Of a stretch of 64,000 nt of DNA, positions 27,116 to 36,414 are shown one piece after another. The stretch comes from Mycobacterium sp. E787. Its GTDB lineage: Bacteria > Actinomycetota > Actinomycetes > Mycobacteriales > Mycobacteriaceae. The stretch spans positions 1 to 64,000 of the forward strand of contig NZ_LZKL01000014.1 of assembly GCF_001668725.1 (NCBI RefSeq), given 5' to 3'. The stretch's first letter is position 1. Each line of letters opens with the position of its first letter. The position numbers and the translations under genes were made by a program. The notes under the pieces were generated by a model that saw only the letters and a list, made by a program, of their open reading frames with translations, was not told the origin of the DNA and did no database searches.

Positions 27116-28281
27116 TCGTCGTTGTCGGCATCGGCGCCGACGGCATGGCGGGGCTCGCCGAGACATCGCGCGTCGAATTGCAAGATGCCACAGTCATTTA
27201 CGGGTCGAGGCGCCAGCTCGACCTGCTCGACGACACGGTAACCGCACCGCGACACGAGTGGCCGTCGCCGATGCTGCCCGCACTGGAGGCTCTGCTCGAC
27301 GACAATGACGGCGACATCCACGTCGTCGCCAGCGGCGATCCACTGCTGCACGGCATCGGCGGCACGCTGATCCGCCTACACGGCGCGGCCAAAGTCAGGG
27401 TGCTGCCTCACGTCTCCTCGGCGACGCTGGCGTGCGCCCGGATGGGATGGAACCTCCACGACACCGAGGTGATCAGCCTGGTCACCGCGCGGCCGCACAC
27501 CGCGGTGCGCCGCGGAGGCCAGGCGATCGTGCTGTCGAAAAACGCCTCTACACCCAAGGAGCTCGCCGGATTGCTCAATGCGCACGGCCGCGGTGACTCC
27601 GAATTCAGCGTGCTCGAAAACCTCGGCGGCCCAACCGAACGCCGCCGCGACGGCACCGCGCGCCAGTGGGCGGACACGCGGTATGAGGTCGACGACCTCA
27701 ACCTCGTCGCCGTCCGCTACCTGCCCGACGACCGCATGTCGCCGTACCCCGATGACGCGTTCGCCCACGACGGACAGATCACCAAACACGGGATGCGGGC
27801 GGTGACCCTGGCTTCGCTGGCGCCGCGACCCGGCGAGCGACTGTGGGACGTCGGCGCCGGCTCCGGCAGCATCAGCGTCGAATGGTGCCTGAGCTGGCCG
27901 GGTTGCAGCGCTGTGGCGTTCGAGCGCGACGAGCGCCGCCGACTCAACGTCGAAGCCAATGCCGCTGCCTTCGGCGTCGGCATCGAGGTCCACGGCGAGG
28001 CGCCGGAGGCGTTCGACGGCGCCGAACCCCCGTCGGCGATCTTCATCGGCGGCGGCGTGACCCAACCGGGTCTGCTCGACGCCTGCCTCGACCGCCTCAT
28101 CCGCGGGGGGCGGCTGGTCGTGAACGCCGTCACCGCCGAATCGGAAGCCCTTATCACGCAGTACTATTCGCGGCTCGGCGGTCAGCTCAAACGCTGCCAG
28201 CATTACCAGGGCGAGCCGCTCGGCGGCTTCACCGGGTGGCGCCCGCAGATGCCGGTCACGCAATGGACGATGACGAAATGA
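27112..28281 (+). CDS. cobL: CobL, precorrin-6Y C5,15-methyltransferase (decarboxylating)
   Basis: A bifunctional 389-residue enzyme of aerobic cobalamin synthesis, methylating C5 and C15 and decarboxylating the C12 acetate to give precorrin-8X. The N-terminal half is a tetrapyrrole methylase (MIVVVGIGADG, VVASGDPLLHGIG). The C-terminal half is a class I SAM methyltransferase with WDVGAGSGSISVEW at about 243-256 and IFIGGGVTQPGLLDA. It starts at ATG 27112 inside the SDR stop and ends in an ATGA overlap with cobM. Confidence 0.96.
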   Translation: MIVVVGIGADGMAGLAETSRVELQDATVIYGSRRQLDLLDDTVTAPRHEWPSPMLPALEALLDDNDGDIHVVASGDPLLHGIGGTLIRLHGAAKVRVLPHVSSATLACARMGWNLHDTEVISLVTARPHTAVRRGGQAIVLSKNASTPKELAGLLNAHGRGDSEFSVLENLGGPTERRRDGTARQWADTRYEVDDLNLVAVRYLPDDRMSPYPDDAFAHDGQITKHGMRAVTLASLAPRPGERLWDVGAGSGSISVEWCLSWPGCSAVAFERDERRRLNVEANAAAFGVGIEVHGEAPEAFDGAEPPSAIFIGGGVTQPGLLDACLDRLIRGGRLVVNAVTAESEALITQYYSRLGGQLKRCQHYQGEPLGGFTGWRPQMPVTQWTMTK

Positions 28282-29030
28282 CGGTGTACTTCATCGGCGC
28301 CGGCCCCGGCGCCGCCGACCTCATCACGGTCCGCGGTCAACGGCTCCTCGCAGCGTGCACCACCTGCCTCTACGCGGGCTCGATCATGCCCGACGACCTG
28401 CTGGCGCTGTGCCCGCCCGGCGCGAAAATCGTTGACACCGGCCCGTTGACGCTGGAGCGGATCGTCGCCGAGATCGCCGAGGCTCACGCCGCCGGCCAGG
28501 ACGTGGCGCGGCTGCACTCCGGTGACCCGTCGCTGTACAGCGCGCTGGCCGAGCAGTGTCGCCGGCTGGACGCGCTGGGCATCGACTACGAAATCGTCCC
28601 GGGCGTACCGGCTTTCGTCGCGGCCGCGGCCGCCTTGAAGCGCGAGCTCACCGTCCCCGGGGTGGCGCAGACGGTGACGCTGACCCGGGTGGCGACCCTG
28701 TCGACGCCCATGCCGGCCGGCGAAGAGCTGCAAACCCTTGCACTAACCGGCGGCACTCTGGTCCTGCACCTGGCCGCCGCCCAGATCGACACCATCGTCC
28801 CGCAGCTGCTCACTGCCCATCGGGCCGAAACACCCACCGCCGTGGTGGCTTTCGCCAGCTGGCCTCAGCAGACGGTGCTGCGCGGCACGCTGGCCGACAT
28901 CGCCGGCCAGATGCACGACGCCGGCATCACCAAGACCGCGGTCATCATCGTCGGCGATGTGCTGGCCGCCGAGGGATTCACCGACAGCTACCTGTACTCG
29001 ACCGGGCGGAACCGGGGGAGCCGGCACTGA
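28278..29030 (+). CDS. cobM: CobM, precorrin-4 C11-methyltransferase
   Basis: A 250-residue tetrapyrrole methylase using SAM to methylate C11 of precorrin-4. Signature segments are MTVYFIGAGPGAADLITVRG at the N-terminus, LHSGDPSLYSALAEQ, and VPGVPAFVAAAAALKRELTVPG. Length is standard. ATG 28278 overlaps the cobL stop; the frame extends far upstream but only this start gives the family N-terminus. The stop overlaps cobK (TGATG). Confidence 0.96.
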   Translation: MTVYFIGAGPGAADLITVRGQRLLAACTTCLYAGSIMPDDLLALCPPGAKIVDTGPLTLERIVAEIAEAHAAGQDVARLHSGDPSLYSALAEQCRRLDALGIDYEIVPGVPAFVAAAAALKRELTVPGVAQTVTLTRVATLSTPMPAGEELQTLALTGGTLVLHLAAAQIDTIVPQLLTAHRAETPTAVVAFASWPQQTVLRGTLADIAGQMHDAGITKTAVIIVGDVLAAEGFTDSYLYSTGRNRGSRH

Positions 29031-29755
29031 TGCGGGTTCTGCTGCTGGGCGGCACATCCGAGGCCCGCGCCCTGGCGAAAACGCTGCACCCGCGGGTCGA
29101 CATCGTCAGCTCGCTGGCCGGTCGCGTCCCCGATCCGGCCCTGCCGGTCGGCCCGGTGCGCGTCGGCGGCTTCGGCGGCGTCGACGGGCTCAAGCGGTGG
29201 CTGCGGGACGAACACATCGACGCCGTCGTCGACGCCACCCATCCGTTCGCGGCGACCATGACGGCGCACGCCGCCGAAGCGTGCGGGCAACTGAACATGC
29301 CCCACCTGGTCTTGGCCCGCCCGGCCTGGGAGCCCGGGGGCGCAATCGTCGTCGAGTCGGATGCCGTGGCGGCGGAAACGATTGCAAGGCAAGCCTATTC
29401 GCGGGTCTTTCTCACCACCGGCCGCTCGGGCGTCACGGCCTTCACCGCAAGCGACGCGTGGTTTCTGATCCGCGCGGTCACCGCGCCGGATGCCGACGTG
29501 CTGCCGCGGCGTCACCGGCTGCTGTTGTCGCGCGGGCCGTATCGCTACGACGACGAACTCGCGCTGATGCGCGAGCATCGCATCGGCGCGCTGGTCACCA
29601 AGAACAGTGGGGGCGAAATGACCCGCGCCAAGCTGGATGCCGCTGAGGCGCTGGGTGTTCCGGTGGTGATGGTGGCCAGGCCGCCGCTACCGCCACGGGT
29701 GGCGGCGGTGGGCACGGTCGAAGACGCCGCCAAATGGGTTGAAGCGCTGAGTTAG
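29030..29755 (+). CDS. cobK: CobK, precorrin-6A reductase
   Basis: A 241-residue NADPH-dependent reductase of the macrocycle. The N-terminal [16 protein letters not shown] binds the nucleotide, and [26 protein letters not shown] and [17 protein letters not shown] are conserved CobK/CbiJ motifs. ATG 29030 overlaps the cobM stop. The gene ends convergently with sigC; their stop codons overlap at 29752-29755, so the two operons may interfere transcriptionally. Confidence 0.95.
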   Translation: MRVLLLGGTSEARALAKTLHPRVDIVSSLAGRVPDPALPVGPVRVGGFGGVDGLKRWLRDEHIDAVVDATHPFAATMTAHAAEACGQLNMPHLVLARPAWEPGGAIVVESDAVAAETIARQAYSRVFLTTGRSGVTAFTASDAWFLIRAVTAPDADVLPRRHRLLLSRGPYRYDDELALMREHRIGALVTKNSGGEMTRAKLDAAEALGVPVVMVARPPLPPRVAAVGTVEDAAKWVEALS

Positions 29756-30306
29756 CCCGTCAGGTCTTCGCGTTCCATGTCGGCCAGCAGCGCGTCGCGG
29801 GCGCGTGCGACGCGGGACCGGATGGTCCCCACCGGGCAGCCGCACACCGCGGCGGCGTCGGCGTACGGCAGCCCCAGCAGCTGGGTGAGCAGCAGCGCTT
29901 CGCGCTGCTCGGTCGTGAGGTTGGCGATCAACGCGGTCACCTCGACGAGGTCCTCGAATCCGCGGGCATGCCGGTCGCCGCTGAGGAAGTGGTCGGGATC
30001 GGCGCCGGCGGCGGCGCGCGGCCGGGACTGCGCGTGGCGGATGTGATCGGCCACCACCCGGCGCGCGATCGCCAGCAACCAGGTTCGGGCGCTGGACCGG
30101 CCGGAGAAGCGCTCGATCGCGCCGATGGCCCGCAGGAACGTTTCCTGCGTCAGGTCGTCGGCGCTGCCCGCGTCGCACAGGTAGGCGACGAACCGCCACA
30201 CGTCCTGCTGGGTCGCCTTGATGAACGCCTCGAGCGCTCGCTCGTTCCCGCGCGCGGCGGCCAAGGCAAGCTCGGTAACGGCCTCGTCGTCGCTTGACGC
30301 GGTCAT
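29752..30306 (-). CDS. sigC: SigC, ECF-family RNA polymerase sigma factor
   Basis: A 184-residue sigma factor with region 2 at about 25-90 ([51 protein letters not shown]) and region 4 at about 120-175 ([36 protein letters not shown]). It lacks the extra domains of larger ECF factors. ATG 30306 has AAGGTGG 6 nt upstream, so SigC can be translated on its own. However, the frame is open through the whole upstream anti-sigma-like gene. Published work, recalled here, links M. tuberculosis SigC to copper nutrition. The upstream ZAS-domain protein is the obvious candidate for its regulator. Confidence 0.96.
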   Translation of the reverse strand: MTASSDDEAVTELALAAARGNERALEAFIKATQQDVWRFVAYLCDAGSADDLTQETFLRAIGAIERFSGRSSARTWLLAIARRVVADHIRHAQSRPRAAAGADPDHFLSGDRHARGFEDLVEVTALIANLTTEQREALLLTQLLGLPYADAAAVCGCPVGTIRSRVARARDALLADMEREDLTG

Positions 30307-31107
30307 GGCCAACCACCTTCGTTGTGCGGGCGCCGTCAGTCTACGACCGTCTGTCGTAGACAGCGCGGTGGGGTGCTGAGGCGTGCGGTTGATCGGCCAC
30401 AGATGCCGGTGCCGCCGGCCGCCGGGCGCCTCCGCCGGCCACCCGGGATCGTCGGCGTCGTTGCCGGAGCTGCGCGGCCGGCGGGTGCGCGCGTGTTCGC
30501 GAGCCACCAGCAAGGCGAACACCAGGCCCAGCAGCAGCGGCATGTGGCTGGCGATGCGCGTCGCGGTCACCTCGCCGGCGAGCGCGTCGACGACCACGTA
30601 ACTCAGCAGCGCGACGGAGTACACGCCGGTGATGGCCGCGACGCCGATCGCGGTGGCCGGCCAGACGCCCGCGCCGATCATGGCCAGGCCCAACGCCAGC
30701 AACCACGCGGTGGATTCGTGCATCAGGTGCTCGCCCGACATGGCTCCGTGCATGTGGCTCGCCACCATCCCGAAATCGATGCCGCTGATCTGCGCGGCCG
30801 CGATCGCCACCTGAAACACGCCGACCCCGATCAGCCCCCAGCGCCGGTAGCGCGACCGCAACCAGCGCGTCGAGCGGTGATAAGCGGGGGATTGCTGGTC
30901 GAGCCGGGCCATGATCTTGTCCACCAGGTCCGGGCCCTCGCCCGGCTCGACAGAAGCCAGCCGACGAGTCTGCACCGCCGCGCCGATCAGCCAGGCGCGG
31001 CAACCACGACACGATTCCAGGTGGGCATCGACCTGTTGCGCGAGCACCTGTGGACGTTCGCCGTCCAGTCGCGCAGAAAGCGCCTCACGCGCAACGTCAC
31101 ACCGCAT
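29752..31107 (-). CDS. Zinc-finger (ZAS) membrane anti-sigma-like protein, in frame with SigC
   Basis: From ATG 31107 (or 31125) the minus strand encodes a ZAS-type zinc finger with HLESCRGC (His29, Cys33, Cys36), as in anti-sigma factors that cage ECF sigmas. Four membrane spans follow at about 90-110, 134-150, 152-175 and 188-203, then a basic tail. No stop occurs before the SigC ATG (codon 268), so the open frame is 451 residues and ends with SigC. The extracytoplasmic loop between spans 1 and 2 has a His/Met cluster ([15 protein letters not shown]) fit for binding copper or another metal. With both ends cytoplasmic, a fusion would be topologically sound. A sequencing shift near 30330-30400 could hide a normal stop; otherwise this is a natural fusion or a dual-start gene. 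Confidence 0.65.
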   Translation of the reverse strand: MRCDVAREALSARLDGERPQVLAQQVDAHLESCRGCRAWLIGAAVQTRRLASVEPGEGPDLVDKIMARLDQQSPAYHRSTRWLRSRYRRWGLIGVGVFQVAIAAAQISGIDFGMVASHMHGAMSGEHLMHESTAWLLALGLAMIGAGVWPATAIGVAAITGVYSVALLSYVVVDALAGEVTATRIASHMPLLLGLVFALLVAREHARTRRPRSSGNDADDPGWPAEAPGGRRHRHLWPINRTPQHPTALSTTDGRRLTAPAQRRWLAMTASSDDEAVTELALAAARGNERALEAFIKATQQDVWRFVAYLCDAGSADDLTQETFLRAIGAIERFSGRSSARTWLLAIARRVVADHIRHAQSRPRAAAGADPDHFLSGDRHARGFEDLVEVTALIANLTTEQREALLLTQLLGLPYADAAAVCGCPVGTIRSRVARARDALLADMEREDLTG

Positions 31108-31237
31108 CCCTGCATCGTTGCGCATGCCAGGTCGGCGCGCAAAGGCCGCGAAAGCCACACCCCGGGAACCAAACCGTCCGGCAAACCGACCACTGAAGAC
31201 AAGCCCGCCCGCCGCGACGACCCCCGAGGAGGTGTTC

Positions 31238-31267
31238 GTGTTCCTGCCCGACGGCCCCCGACGATGA
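31238..31267 (+). CDS. Possible 9-codon leader peptide upstream of the PPE gene
   Basis: AGGAGG at 31227-31232 sits 5 nt before GTG 31238, which opens a 9-codon frame (VFLPDGPRR) whose TGA overlaps the PPE ATG as ATGA. The PPE start itself lacks a ribosome binding site, so translation of this short leader may deliver ribosomes to it. Confidence 0.35.
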   Translation: MFLPDGPRR

Positions 31268-32787
31268 CCGCCCCGATCTGGATCGCCCTGCCGCCCGAGG
31301 TGCAATCCGCGTTGCTCAACAGCGGCCCGGGTTCGGGCCCGCTGCTCGCGGCCGCGGAGGCGTGGTCGGCGCTGGGCACCGAATATGCCGACGCGGCAGA
31401 CGAACTCGTCGGGCTGCTGGGAGCGGTGCAGGGCGCGTGGGATGGTCCCAGCGCCGAACGCTATGTGGTCGCCCACGGGCCGTATCTGAGCTGGCTGCTC
31501 GAGAACGCTTCCAAAAGCACGCTCGCCGCGTCGTCGCACCGGACGGCGGCGGCCGCCCACGCCGCCGCGTTGACCACCATGCCGACGCTCGCCGAACTCG
31601 CCGCAAACCACGCCACCCATTCGGCGCTCGTGGCAACGAACTTCTTCGGCATCAACAGCATCCCGATCGCGGTGAACGAGGCCGACTACGCGCGCATGTG
31701 GCTGCTGGCGGCCGAAACCATGACCGGCTACCAAGCCGTCACCGATTCGGCCCTGGCGGCGGTCCCGACGGCCACGCCGGCGCCGGGGATCGTCGCGGCG
31801 GGTGAAGAGGCCAGGAGCGCGGCGGCCAACGCCGGCGCCTCGTGGCAGGACCAGCTCGCCGCGCTCATCCAGCAATACACCCGCAACTTCGCGTGGCCGG
31901 TGTCGAAGGACCTCAACCCCGCCGGATGGCCCGTCCCCGCCGTCCCGTTCGCCAACGGGCTCGCGTCGGCGCTGATGCAGGTTCCCGGAATGTCACCGTC
32001 CCTTGCCGGCGCGCTGGCCTGGGCCACCTTCCACACCCTGATGATCTTCTGGCCCTTCGGGCAGCAGGCGGTCCAGCTCGCCATCTCGCTTGCCACCGTC
32101 GCGGGCGCGGGTGCGGCGGCGGGTGCCGCGGCCGGGGCCGGCATCGCGGTCCCGGTGTCGGTGGCCACCTCCCCGCCGACGGGCGTGGCCGCGCCGGCTC
32201 CCGCGGCCGACAAGCCGGCCCCCGCCCCCGCGGCCGCCGCCTCGGCAAGCGCGGGCGGCGACGCACCCGTGCCCGGCCCCGCGGCGCCCGGCCAAACCCT
32301 CGGCCCGGGCGGGGGATCCGCCGGTGGCGGGCCGGGGGTCGGGTTCGGTCCGGCGGCGTCGACGGGCCTCGGTGCGGGCCTGTCCGACGTCCATTACGCC
32401 GTCGGCCTCTCCGGCTTGTCGGCACGCGGTAGCGCGGCCGGTCGCGCCCGTCGCAGCGCCGAGGAACCAGCGCCCGACGACGTCGACGCGCCGGCCCCCG
32501 CCGCGGCCGACCCGAAGCCGGCCCGCGCCCGCCGGCGTCGCGTGGCGACGGTCACAGACCCCGCCCACCGCCACGAATTCATGGATGTGGCCCGGCCGGA
32601 CTCGCAAGGGGCCCTCCTCCCGGGGCGGGGCGGGCAACCGGTCGGATTCGCCGGGGCCGCAGCCCAATCCGGCGTGCCCGGGGCCCTCGGGCTGGCGACG
32701 CTGACCGGCGCGGCGGGCGACGGCGGCCCGGTGCTGCCGATGCTGCCCGGCGGCTGGGGCGGCCATTCGCCCAATCCGGCTGAATAA
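31264..32787 (+). CDS. PPE family protein
   Basis: A 507-residue PPE protein. The family domain covers about residues 1-175: [20 protein letters not shown] with the PPE motif, [17 protein letters not shown], the WxG-type turn [10 protein letters not shown], and [20 protein letters not shown]. The rest is Ala/Pro/Gly-rich with an Arg-rich patch (ARARRRR) and no SVP or PPW signature. Such proteins are usually exported by type VII systems with a PE partner, but no PE gene is adjacent. The long frame upstream (to 30322) is antisense to the anti-sigma gene. The start is ATG 31264, coupled to a possible short leader. It lies between the sigC unit and the mmpS-mmpL operon. Confidence 0.9.
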   Translation: MTAPIWIALPPEVQSALLNSGPGSGPLLAAAEAWSALGTEYADAADELVGLLGAVQGAWDGPSAERYVVAHGPYLSWLLENASKSTLAASSHRTAAAAHAAALTTMPTLAELAANHATHSALVATNFFGINSIPIAVNEADYARMWLLAAETMTGYQAVTDSALAAVPTATPAPGIVAAGEEARSAAANAGASWQDQLAALIQQYTRNFAWPVSKDLNPAGWPVPAVPFANGLASALMQVPGMSPSLAGALAWATFHTLMIFWPFGQQAVQLAISLATVAGAGAAAGAAAGAGIAVPVSVATSPPTGVAAPAPAADKPAPAPAAAASASAGGDAPVPGPAAPGQTLGPGGGSAGGGPGVGFGPAASTGLGAGLSDVHYAVGLSGLSARGSAAGRARRSAEEPAPDDVDAPAPAAADPKPARARRRRVATVTDPAHRHEFMDVARPDSQGALLPGRGGQPVGFAGAAAQSGVPGALGLATLTGAAGDGGPVLPMLPGGWGGHSPNPAE

Positions 32788-32841
32788 CAAGCAGTCCCGT
32801 TTCTCGACGTTCGCGGCCCGGGCCACGACGCGGGGCGGCAA

Positions 32842-32865
32842 ATACCCTAGGGGGTATGGTATAAC
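32842..32865 (+). promoter_or_regulatory. CsoR/RicR-type palindromic operator and -10 box of mmpS-mmpL
   Basis: ATACCCTAGGGGGTAT (32842-32857) is a perfect 6+4+6 inverted repeat of the form used by CsoR-family copper-sensing repressors, including mycobacterial RicR. It is followed immediately by TATAAC (32860-32865), a good -10 element, so the palindrome covers the core promoter and a bound repressor would block it. The mmpS GTG lies about 130 nt downstream, leaving a long structured leader with a GAAAGGGA ribosome site. This is inferred from motif only. Confidence 0.6.
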
Positions 32866-32998
32866 TTGAGCTGCGGGTTGAAGCCGCGGCTCGCGGGTAC
32901 GTAGGGCCTCCTGCAGGCCGAATGGCCCTATCGGCCCCGGCGACGCGGGCCGAGACTCCGCACAGGACGACTGTGCACACGAGCGAAAGGGAACGTCA

Positions 32999-33430
32999 GT
33001 GTCCACGTTTCTCAAGCGGGCGTGGGTGCCGCTCGTCGTCGTGGTGGCGGTTGCCCTCGGGGGTGTCGCCGTCTATCGGCTCCGCGGCGTTTTCGGCTCC
33101 GACGCCATTTTCACCGCGACGGGCAGCAGCGCCGAACCGCTCGAGCCGTCCCATGTCAAGCGGGTGACGTACGAGGTTTACGGGCCCAGCGACACCACCG
33201 GAACCGTGAGCTACCTGGACACCAAGGCCCAGCCGGAACAGGCGAGCTTCACCGGCCTGCCCTGGACCTTCACGATCACGACGACGGTGCCGGCGGTGCT
33301 GGCCAGCGTGGTGGCGCAGGGCGACAGCGACGACATCGGGTGCCGCATCACCGTCAACGGTGAGCTCAAGGACGAAAGGTCCTCGGCCGGGCACCACGCG
33401 CAAACCTCCTGTCTGGTGAAGGCCGCATGA
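32999..33430 (+). CDS. mmpS: MmpS family membrane accessory protein
   Basis: A 143-residue protein with one N-terminal membrane helix (residues about 8-26) and a periplasmic beta-rich domain with the family segments [19 protein letters not shown] and [21 protein letters not shown]. Two Cys ([14 protein letters not shown]) are as usual. MmpS proteins assist the partner MmpL in exporting lipids or siderophores. GTG 32999 follows GAAAGGGA. The stop overlaps the mmpL start (ATGA). The promoter carries a CsoR-like operator, which would make this pair metal-responsive. Confidence 0.92.
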   Translation: MSTFLKRAWVPLVVVVAVALGGVAVYRLRGVFGSDAIFTATGSSAEPLEPSHVKRVTYEVYGPSDTTGTVSYLDTKAQPEQASFTGLPWTFTITTTVPAVLASVVAQGDSDDIGCRITVNGELKDERSSAGHHAQTSCLVKAA

Positions 33431-36414
33431 ACGCCGCCGACGCGGACAATCAGGCCCGCCCGAAATTCATGCGGTTCGTCCGCAGATTCGCGTGGCCCAT
33501 CATCATCGGCTGGCTACTCCTGACGGCCGCTCTGAATGTGCTTGTGCCGCCGATCGAGTCGGTAGCGCGCAAGCACGCGGTCACCATGTCACCCCAGGAC
33601 GCGCCCGCGATGATCGCCGCCAAACGCATCGGCGCGACGTTCCACGAATCCGATTCGGACAGCATCGCGATGATCGTCCTCGAAAGCGATCAACCACTCG
33701 GCGATGCGGCGCACCGCTATTACGACGGCCTCGTTGAGAAACTGCAGGCCGACCCCAAGCACGTGCAGCACGTGCAGAACGTGTGGGGAGACCCGCTGAC
33801 GGCCGCCGGCGTCCAAAGCCGCGACGGCAAAGCCGCTTACGTCCAACTCAACCTGGCCGGCAACCAGGGCAGCACGCTGGGCAACCAGTCCGTCGACGCG
33901 GTGCGCAAGATCGTCGACAAGTCAGAGCCCCCCAAGGGACTCAAGGTCTACGTCACCGGTCCGGCGCCGCTGACGACGGACATGAACGAGGCCGCCGACA
34001 AGAGCATGTTCAAGATGATGGGCGTCACCGGCGTGGTCATCATGATCATGCTCTTCATCGCCTATCGGTCGATCAGCACCGTGCTGCTGGTGCTCGTGAT
34101 GGTCGGTTTCGAGATGGGCACGGCGCGAGGGCTCGTCGCGCTGCTCGGGAACAACGAACTGCTCGGCTTCTCCACGTTCGTGGTGGCGATGCTGTCGTCG
34201 TTGGCGATCGCGGCGGGAACCGATTACGCGATCTTCCTCATCGGTCGTTACCAGGAGGCTCGTCAGGCCGGCCAGGACCGAGAAACCGCCTGGTACACGA
34301 TGTTCCGCGGGACCTCGCACATCATCCTGGGGTCGGGGCTGACGATCGCCGGGGCCACGTTCTGCCTGCACCTGGCGCGGCTGTCGTACTTCAAGGCGCT
34401 GGGCATCCCGTCGGCCCTGGGGCTGCTCGTCGTCGTCGCGGGAGCAATGACGGCGGCGCCCGCCGTGGTCGCGGTGGCCAGCCGGTTCGGATTGCTCGAC
34501 CCGAGGCGGATGATCAAGACGCGCGGGTGGCGGCGCATGGGCACCGCGACGGTGCGCTGGCCCGGCCCGGTGTTCGCGGCCTCGCTCGCCATCGCCATCG
34601 TCGGCATCCTCGTCATGCCGACCATGAAGATCAGCTTCAACGACCGCTACTACATACCCGCCGGCGTGCCGTCGAATGTCGGATACGCCGCCGCCGAGCG
34701 CCATTTCAGCGCCGCCACCATGAATCCCGACATCCTGATGATCGAGAGCGATCACGACATGCGCAACAGCGGTGACATGATCATCCTCGACCGCCTTGCC
34801 AAAGACATCTTCCGGTCGCCCGGGATCGCGATGGTGCAAAGCATCACCCGCCCGCTGGGCGGGCCGATCGAGCACACGTCGATACCGTTCCAGATCAGCG
34901 CTCAAGCCATTCCGATCCAGCAGAACCTCCAATTCATGAGGGACCGGACGGCCGACATGCTCAAGATGAGCGACGACCTCGGCGCCATGATCGGCTCGAT
35001 GGAGCGCATGCAGGGCCTGCTGGGGCAGATGAGCAGCGCGACGCATCACATGGTCGGCGACATGGGCGACATGCAGGCCACGCTGAACGAGATGCGGGAC
35101 CATCTGGCGGACTTCGACGATTTCGCCAGACCCTTCCGCAGCTATTTGTATTGGGAGCCACACTGTTTCAACATCCCGGTGTGTTGGGCGTCGCGATCGG
35201 TGTTCGAGGCGATCGACGGGGTGGACAAGTTCAGCGCCAACATGAGCACGCTGATCAAGGACATGGACAACGTCGACGCGATCATGCCCGAGATGCTGGC
35301 CCAGTTCCCGCCGATGATCGCCGTCGCCAAGTCGATGCAGGGAACCTTGCTGACCATGCACAGCAGCTTTTCGGGCCTCGTCACGCAGATGGCCCAGATG
35401 ACCGACACGGCCAGCGCGATGGGCCAGGCCTTCGACGCCTCCAGGAGCGGCGACTACTTCTACCTCCCGCCGGAAGCGTTCCAGAACCCCGACTTTCGGC
35501 GCGGCCTGAAACTCTTCCTGTCGCCGGACGGTAAGGCCGCGCGGTTCATCATCACCCACGACGCCGACCCGGCGACCCCGGCGGGCATCGCCGCGGTCAA
35601 GCCCGCGCTCGACGCCGCGCACCAAGCGGTGAAGGGCACGACGCTCACCGGCGCCAAGTTCTACCTCGCCGGGACGGCGGCGATCTACCGCGACATCCAG
35701 TCCGGTTCGAACTACGACCTGCTGATAGTCGGAATCGCGGCTCTCACGTTGATTTTCGTGGTCATGGTGATCATCACGCGGGCGCTGGTCGCTTCGTTGG
35801 TGATCGTCGGCACGGTGCTGCTGTCGCTGGGCGCGGCGTTCGGGCTGTCGGTGCTGGTGTGGCAGCACCTCTTCGGGCTGGAATTGAACTGGATCGCACC
35901 GGTGTTCGGATTGATCATCCTGCTGGCCGTCGGATCCGACTACAACCTGCTGTTGGTGTCGCGGTTCCAGGAGGAGATCGGCGCGGGCCTGCGCACCGGC
36001 ATCATCCGCTCGATGGGGGAGACCGGCGGCGTGGTCACGGCGGCGGGCCTGGTGTTCGCGTTCACCATGATGTCGATGGCCGCCAGCGATCTGCGCTCGA
36101 TCGGCCAGGCGGGCACCACGATCGGCCTCGGCCTGCTGTTCGACACCCTGGTCGTGCGTTCCTTCATGACGCCGTCGATCGCCGCGCTGCTCGGGCGCTG
36201 GTTCTGGTGGCCGCAACGCGTGCGGCCGCGCCCGGCCAGTTACATGCTGCGCCCCTTCGGACCGCGTAGGTTGGTGCGCGCCCTACTGCTGGGTGAGGAG
36301 GCGGATCGGGCGCCCCGGCCGCAGCGACCCGACGGCCGGGAACCCGCTCCCGACGGGATGGCGTATTCGGGTCTCGACGGTTCGCGCGTCACCTCGGGTA
36401 GCGCCGGGGGGTGA
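33427..36414 (+). CDS. mmpL: MmpL family RND transporter (MmpL4/MmpL5-like)
   Basis: A 995-residue inner-membrane RND exporter with 11-12 spans: one at 24-44, a group at 205-370 with [16 protein letters not shown], and the second group after residue 760 with [15 protein letters not shown]. The Asp-Tyr pairs in both are the proton relay. The second periplasmic region has the long Met-rich coiled coil (about 495-700), conserved [16 protein letters not shown] and [16 protein letters not shown], which place it with MmpL4/MmpL5, the siderophore exporters. The C-terminus is short and cytoplasmic. Substrate is unknown. Co-transcribed with mmpS by ATGA overlap; no TetR-type regulator is adjacent, consistent with control from the palindrome at 32842. 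Confidence 0.93.
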   Translation: MNAADADNQARPKFMRFVRRFAWPIIIGWLLLTAALNVLVPPIESVARKHAVTMSPQDAPAMIAAKRIGATFHESDSDSIAMIVLESDQPLGDAAHRYYDGLVEKLQADPKHVQHVQNVWGDPLTAAGVQSRDGKAAYVQLNLAGNQGSTLGNQSVDAVRKIVDKSEPPKGLKVYVTGPAPLTTDMNEAADKSMFKMMGVTGVVIMIMLFIAYRSISTVLLVLVMVGFEMGTARGLVALLGNNELLGFSTFVVAMLSSLAIAAGTDYAIFLIGRYQEARQAGQDRETAWYTMFRGTSHIILGSGLTIAGATFCLHLARLSYFKALGIPSALGLLVVVAGAMTAAPAVVAVASRFGLLDPRRMIKTRGWRRMGTATVRWPGPVFAASLAIAIVGILVMPTMKISFNDRYYIPAGVPSNVGYAAAERHFSAATMNPDILMIESDHDMRNSGDMIILDRLAKDIFRSPGIAMVQSITRPLGGPIEHTSIPFQISAQAIPIQQNLQFMRDRTADMLKMSDDLGAMIGSMERMQGLLGQMSSATHHMVGDMGDMQATLNEMRDHLADFDDFARPFRSYLYWEPHCFNIPVCWASRSVFEAIDGVDKFSANMSTLIKDMDNVDAIMPEMLAQFPPMIAVAKSMQGTLLTMHSSFSGLVTQMAQMTDTASAMGQAFDASRSGDYFYLPPEAFQNPDFRRGLKLFLSPDGKAARFIITHDADPATPAGIAAVKPALDAAHQAVKGTTLTGAKFYLAGTAAIYRDIQSGSNYDLLIVGIAALTLIFVVMVIITRALVASLVIVGTVLLSLGAAFGLSVLVWQHLFGLELNWIAPVFGLIILLAVGSDYNLLLVSRFQEEIGAGLRTGIIRSMGETGGVVTAAGLVFAFTMMSMAASDLRSIGQAGTTIGLGLLFDTLVVRSFMTPSIAALLGRWFWWPQRVRPRPASYMLRPFGPRRLVRALLLGEEADRAPRPQRPDGREPAPDGMAYSGLDGSRVTSGSAGG

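Noticed and set aside
30322..31263. Long N-terminal extension of the PPE protein
   Set aside because: It runs antisense to the anti-sigma-like gene and the PPE family N-terminus begins exactly at 31264.
33922..36216. 764-codon His/Arg-rich frame opposite mmpL
   Set aside because: Antisense artefact of a GC-rich transporter gene.
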